Shown piece after piece: positions 62,753-64,000 of a DNA stretch of 64,000 nucleotides. A program made the position numbers and the translations under genes. The first letter of the stretch is position 1. Each line of letters opens with the position of its first letter. This DNA is from Sphingobium sp. CR2-8. Lineage in GTDB: Bacteria; Pseudomonadota; Alphaproteobacteria; Sphingomonadales; Sphingomonadaceae. The notes beneath the pieces were generated by a model. It saw only the letters and a list, made by a program, of their open reading frames with translations, did not search any database and was not told the origin of the DNA. The stretch spans positions 188,501 to 252,500 of the forward strand of contig NZ_JAYKZY010000002.1 in the NCBI RefSeq assembly GCF_035818615.1. Direction: 5' to 3'.

Positions 62753-64000
62753 ATGGAGAGCCTAGCCCAAGCCCAATCCGCGCCTGCGATCACGCAGAAT
62801 CCTGATATCCGCTATCTGGGACGCCTGCTCGGCGACGTCATTCGCGCCTATGGTGGGGAAAAACTCTACAAGCAGACCGAATATATCCGCTCGGCCTCGG
62901 TCGATCGGGCGCGCGGTCTTCAGGGGGCTGACCTGACCGATACCGGGCTGGACGCGCTCAGCATCGACGATACGCTCAATTTCACGCGCGGCTTCATGCT
63001 GTTTTCGATGCTCGCGAACCTGGCCGAAGACCGGCAGGGCGTCGCGGCGGAGCCGGGCGCGGATGTCGCCTCCGCCCTGGCGCGGCTCGAATCGCACGGC
63101 GTCGATCGCGCTGCCGTGCTCGACCTGCTGTCGAACGCGCTGATCGTCCCCGTCCTTACCGCCCACCCGACCGAGGTTCGGCGCAAGAGCATGATCGATC
63201 ACAAGAATTGCATCGCCGACCTGATGCATCTCAAGGACGCCGGCCGCACCGAAACGGACGAGGGTGAGGCGCTGGACGAAGCGATCTTCCGCCAGATCGC
63301 GCTCCTGTGGCAGACCCGCCCGCTGCGCCGGGAAAAGCTGTTCGTCCAAGACGAGATCGACAATGTCCTGACCTATTTCCGCGACATCTTCCTGCCCGTC
63401 CTCCCGGCCCTCTATGCGCGGTGGGAGCGGGTGCTGGGCGCGCGGCCGCCCAGCTTCCTGCGCGTGGGCAACTGGATCGGCGGCGATCGTGACGGCAATC
63501 CCTTCGTGCAGGCGGACCAGCTGCGATCGGCGTTGGGACGCGGCTGCGAAGCGGCGCTCGCCTTCTACATGGACGGCATCCACGGGCTGGGCGCGGAACT
63601 GTCGCTCTCGACCGAACTCGCCCATGTGCCCCAAACCGTGCAGGAACTGGCGGAGGCCAGCGGTGACGCGTCGCCCAGCCGCCAGGACGAACCCTATCGC
63701 CGCGCCCTGTCGGGCATCTATGCGCGGCTCGCCGCCACCTATGTCGCGCTGATCGGGAAGGCGCCGCCGCGTCCCTCCGCGCTCAAGGGCGAAGCCTATG
63801 CCGCTCCCGCCGACCTGCGCCACGATCTGGTCGTCGTCGCGCAGGGTCTGGCGAGCGAAGGTGACGGCGCGTTGGCGACCGGCGGTGCGCTCGGCCGCCT
63901 CATCCGCGCGGTGGAGACGTTCGGCTTCCACCTCGCCACGCTGGACATGCGCCAGAACAGCGCTGTGCACGAACGCGTCGTCGCCGAACTGCTCAAGGTC
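62753..64000 (+). CDS. ppc: Phosphoenolpyruvate carboxylase, N-terminal part
   Basis: Partial, 416 codons to the right edge with no stop. The ATG at 62753 starts MESLAQAQSAPAITQ. Core motifs include LTAHPTEVRRKS (catalytic histidine region) and GNWIGGDRDGNPFV, both hallmarks of bacterial-type PEPC, then FHLATLDMRQNS near the edge. Carboxylates PEP to oxaloacetate to replenish the TCA cycle. Divergent from the HerA-like gene with a 113-bp gap. Confidence 0.95.
   Translation, partial: MESLAQAQSAPAITQNPDIRYLGRLLGDVIRAYGGEKLYKQTEYIRSASVDRARGLQGADLTDTGLDALSIDDTLNFTRGFMLFSMLANLAEDRQGVAAEPGADVASALARLESHGVDRAAVLDLLSNALIVPVLTAHPTEVRRKSMIDHKNCIADLMHLKDAGRTETDEGEALDEAIFRQIALLWQTRPLRREKLFVQDEIDNVLTYFRDIFLPVLPALYARWERVLGARPPSFLRVGNWIGGDRDGNPFVQADQLRSALGRGCEAALAFYMDGIHGLGAELSLSTELAHVPQTVQELAEASGDASPSRQDEPYRRALSGIYARLAATYVALIGKAPPRPSALKGEAYAAPADLRHDLVVVAQGLASEGDGALATGGALGRLIRAVETFGFHLATLDMRQNSAVHERVVAELLKV

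Noticed and set aside
61185..62765. 526-codon frame on the plus strand
   Set aside because: Shadow of the HerA-like ATPase on the minus strand, whose Walker motifs are unambiguous.
62762..63970. 402-codon frame on the minus strand
   Set aside because: Antisense to ppc, which shows the LTAHPTEVRRKS and GGDRDGNPF signatures and runs off the edge.
1..64000. CRISPR array or rRNA operon
   Set aside because: No series of regularly spaced direct repeats and no rRNA-like stretches were seen; the only RNA genes found are one tRNA and two riboswitches.

Overview
The window looks like a chromosomal segment of a sphingomonad (Sphingomonadaceae, probably Sphingobium/Sphingomonas-like). The evidence is high GC, alphaproteobacterial gene orders (mutY / DUF721 / DsbA-like pair / smc, and infA-maf-RNase E/G-yacG-tRNA-Phe), many TonB-dependent and DsbA-like proteins, and short dispersed intergenic repeats built on CCCCGGC..GCCGGGG palindromes. 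Nothing here indicates a plasmid or an intact prophage. The genus is an inference.

Layout. 1-2.4 kb: a nucleoside/ribose locus (nupC end fragment, rbsK, divergent LacI regulator) with two matching LacI-type operators. 2.5-20.5 kb: a large cobalamin uptake and salvage region with two cobalamin riboswitches. The first precedes btuB1-cobW-cobN-cobO. The second precedes btuB2-DUF1636-cobT-cobC-cobS-cobD-cbiB-cobU. btuF and btuCD lie between them. Together they import corrinoids, adenosylate them and build and attach the nucleotide loop. No early corrin-ring genes and no cobaltochelatase CobS/CobT subunits are seen. 20.5-36.8 kb: housekeeping genes (cysQ-like, pmbA, nudC, mutY, DUF721, two DsbA-like proteins, smc, a phospholipase-D protein, ubiA, rsmE, gshA, an ICMT-like methyltransferase).

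36.8-44.7 kb is a scrambled accessory zone: a SleB-type hydrolase with an internal stop and a lost 5' end, a glycosyltransferase tail, nhaA and a DUF389 membrane protein, a GT28-like fragment, a HEPN fragment, inverted recombinase-like repeats, and a broken chimeric integrase beside tRNA-Phe. 44.6-64 kb: tRNA-Phe, yacG, RNase E/G-like, maf, infA, bioA, a DUF4168 protein, an M13 peptidase, bioD and bioF, a MmeI-like type IIL restriction-modification enzyme, a DUF2490 protein, a GAF-GGDEF cyclase, a K+-independent proton pyrophosphatase, a MITE-like element, a low-molecular-weight phosphatase, a HerA-like ATPase, and the start of ppc.

Three genes are interrupted. cobT and bioF each lack one C in a C run immediately before TGA, which looks like either a sequencing artefact or a shared slippage mutation. 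The SleB-type gene has TGA where a Trp codon is expected. The most interesting undescribed signals are a structured repeat that starts exactly at the stop codons of two unrelated genes (30.6 and 53.1 kb), a 138-bp dispersed palindromic element (two copies), a 168-bp MITE with 21-bp perfect inverted ends, a nested hairpin between maf and the RNase gene, and a 12-bp-stem palindrome upstream of nhaA.
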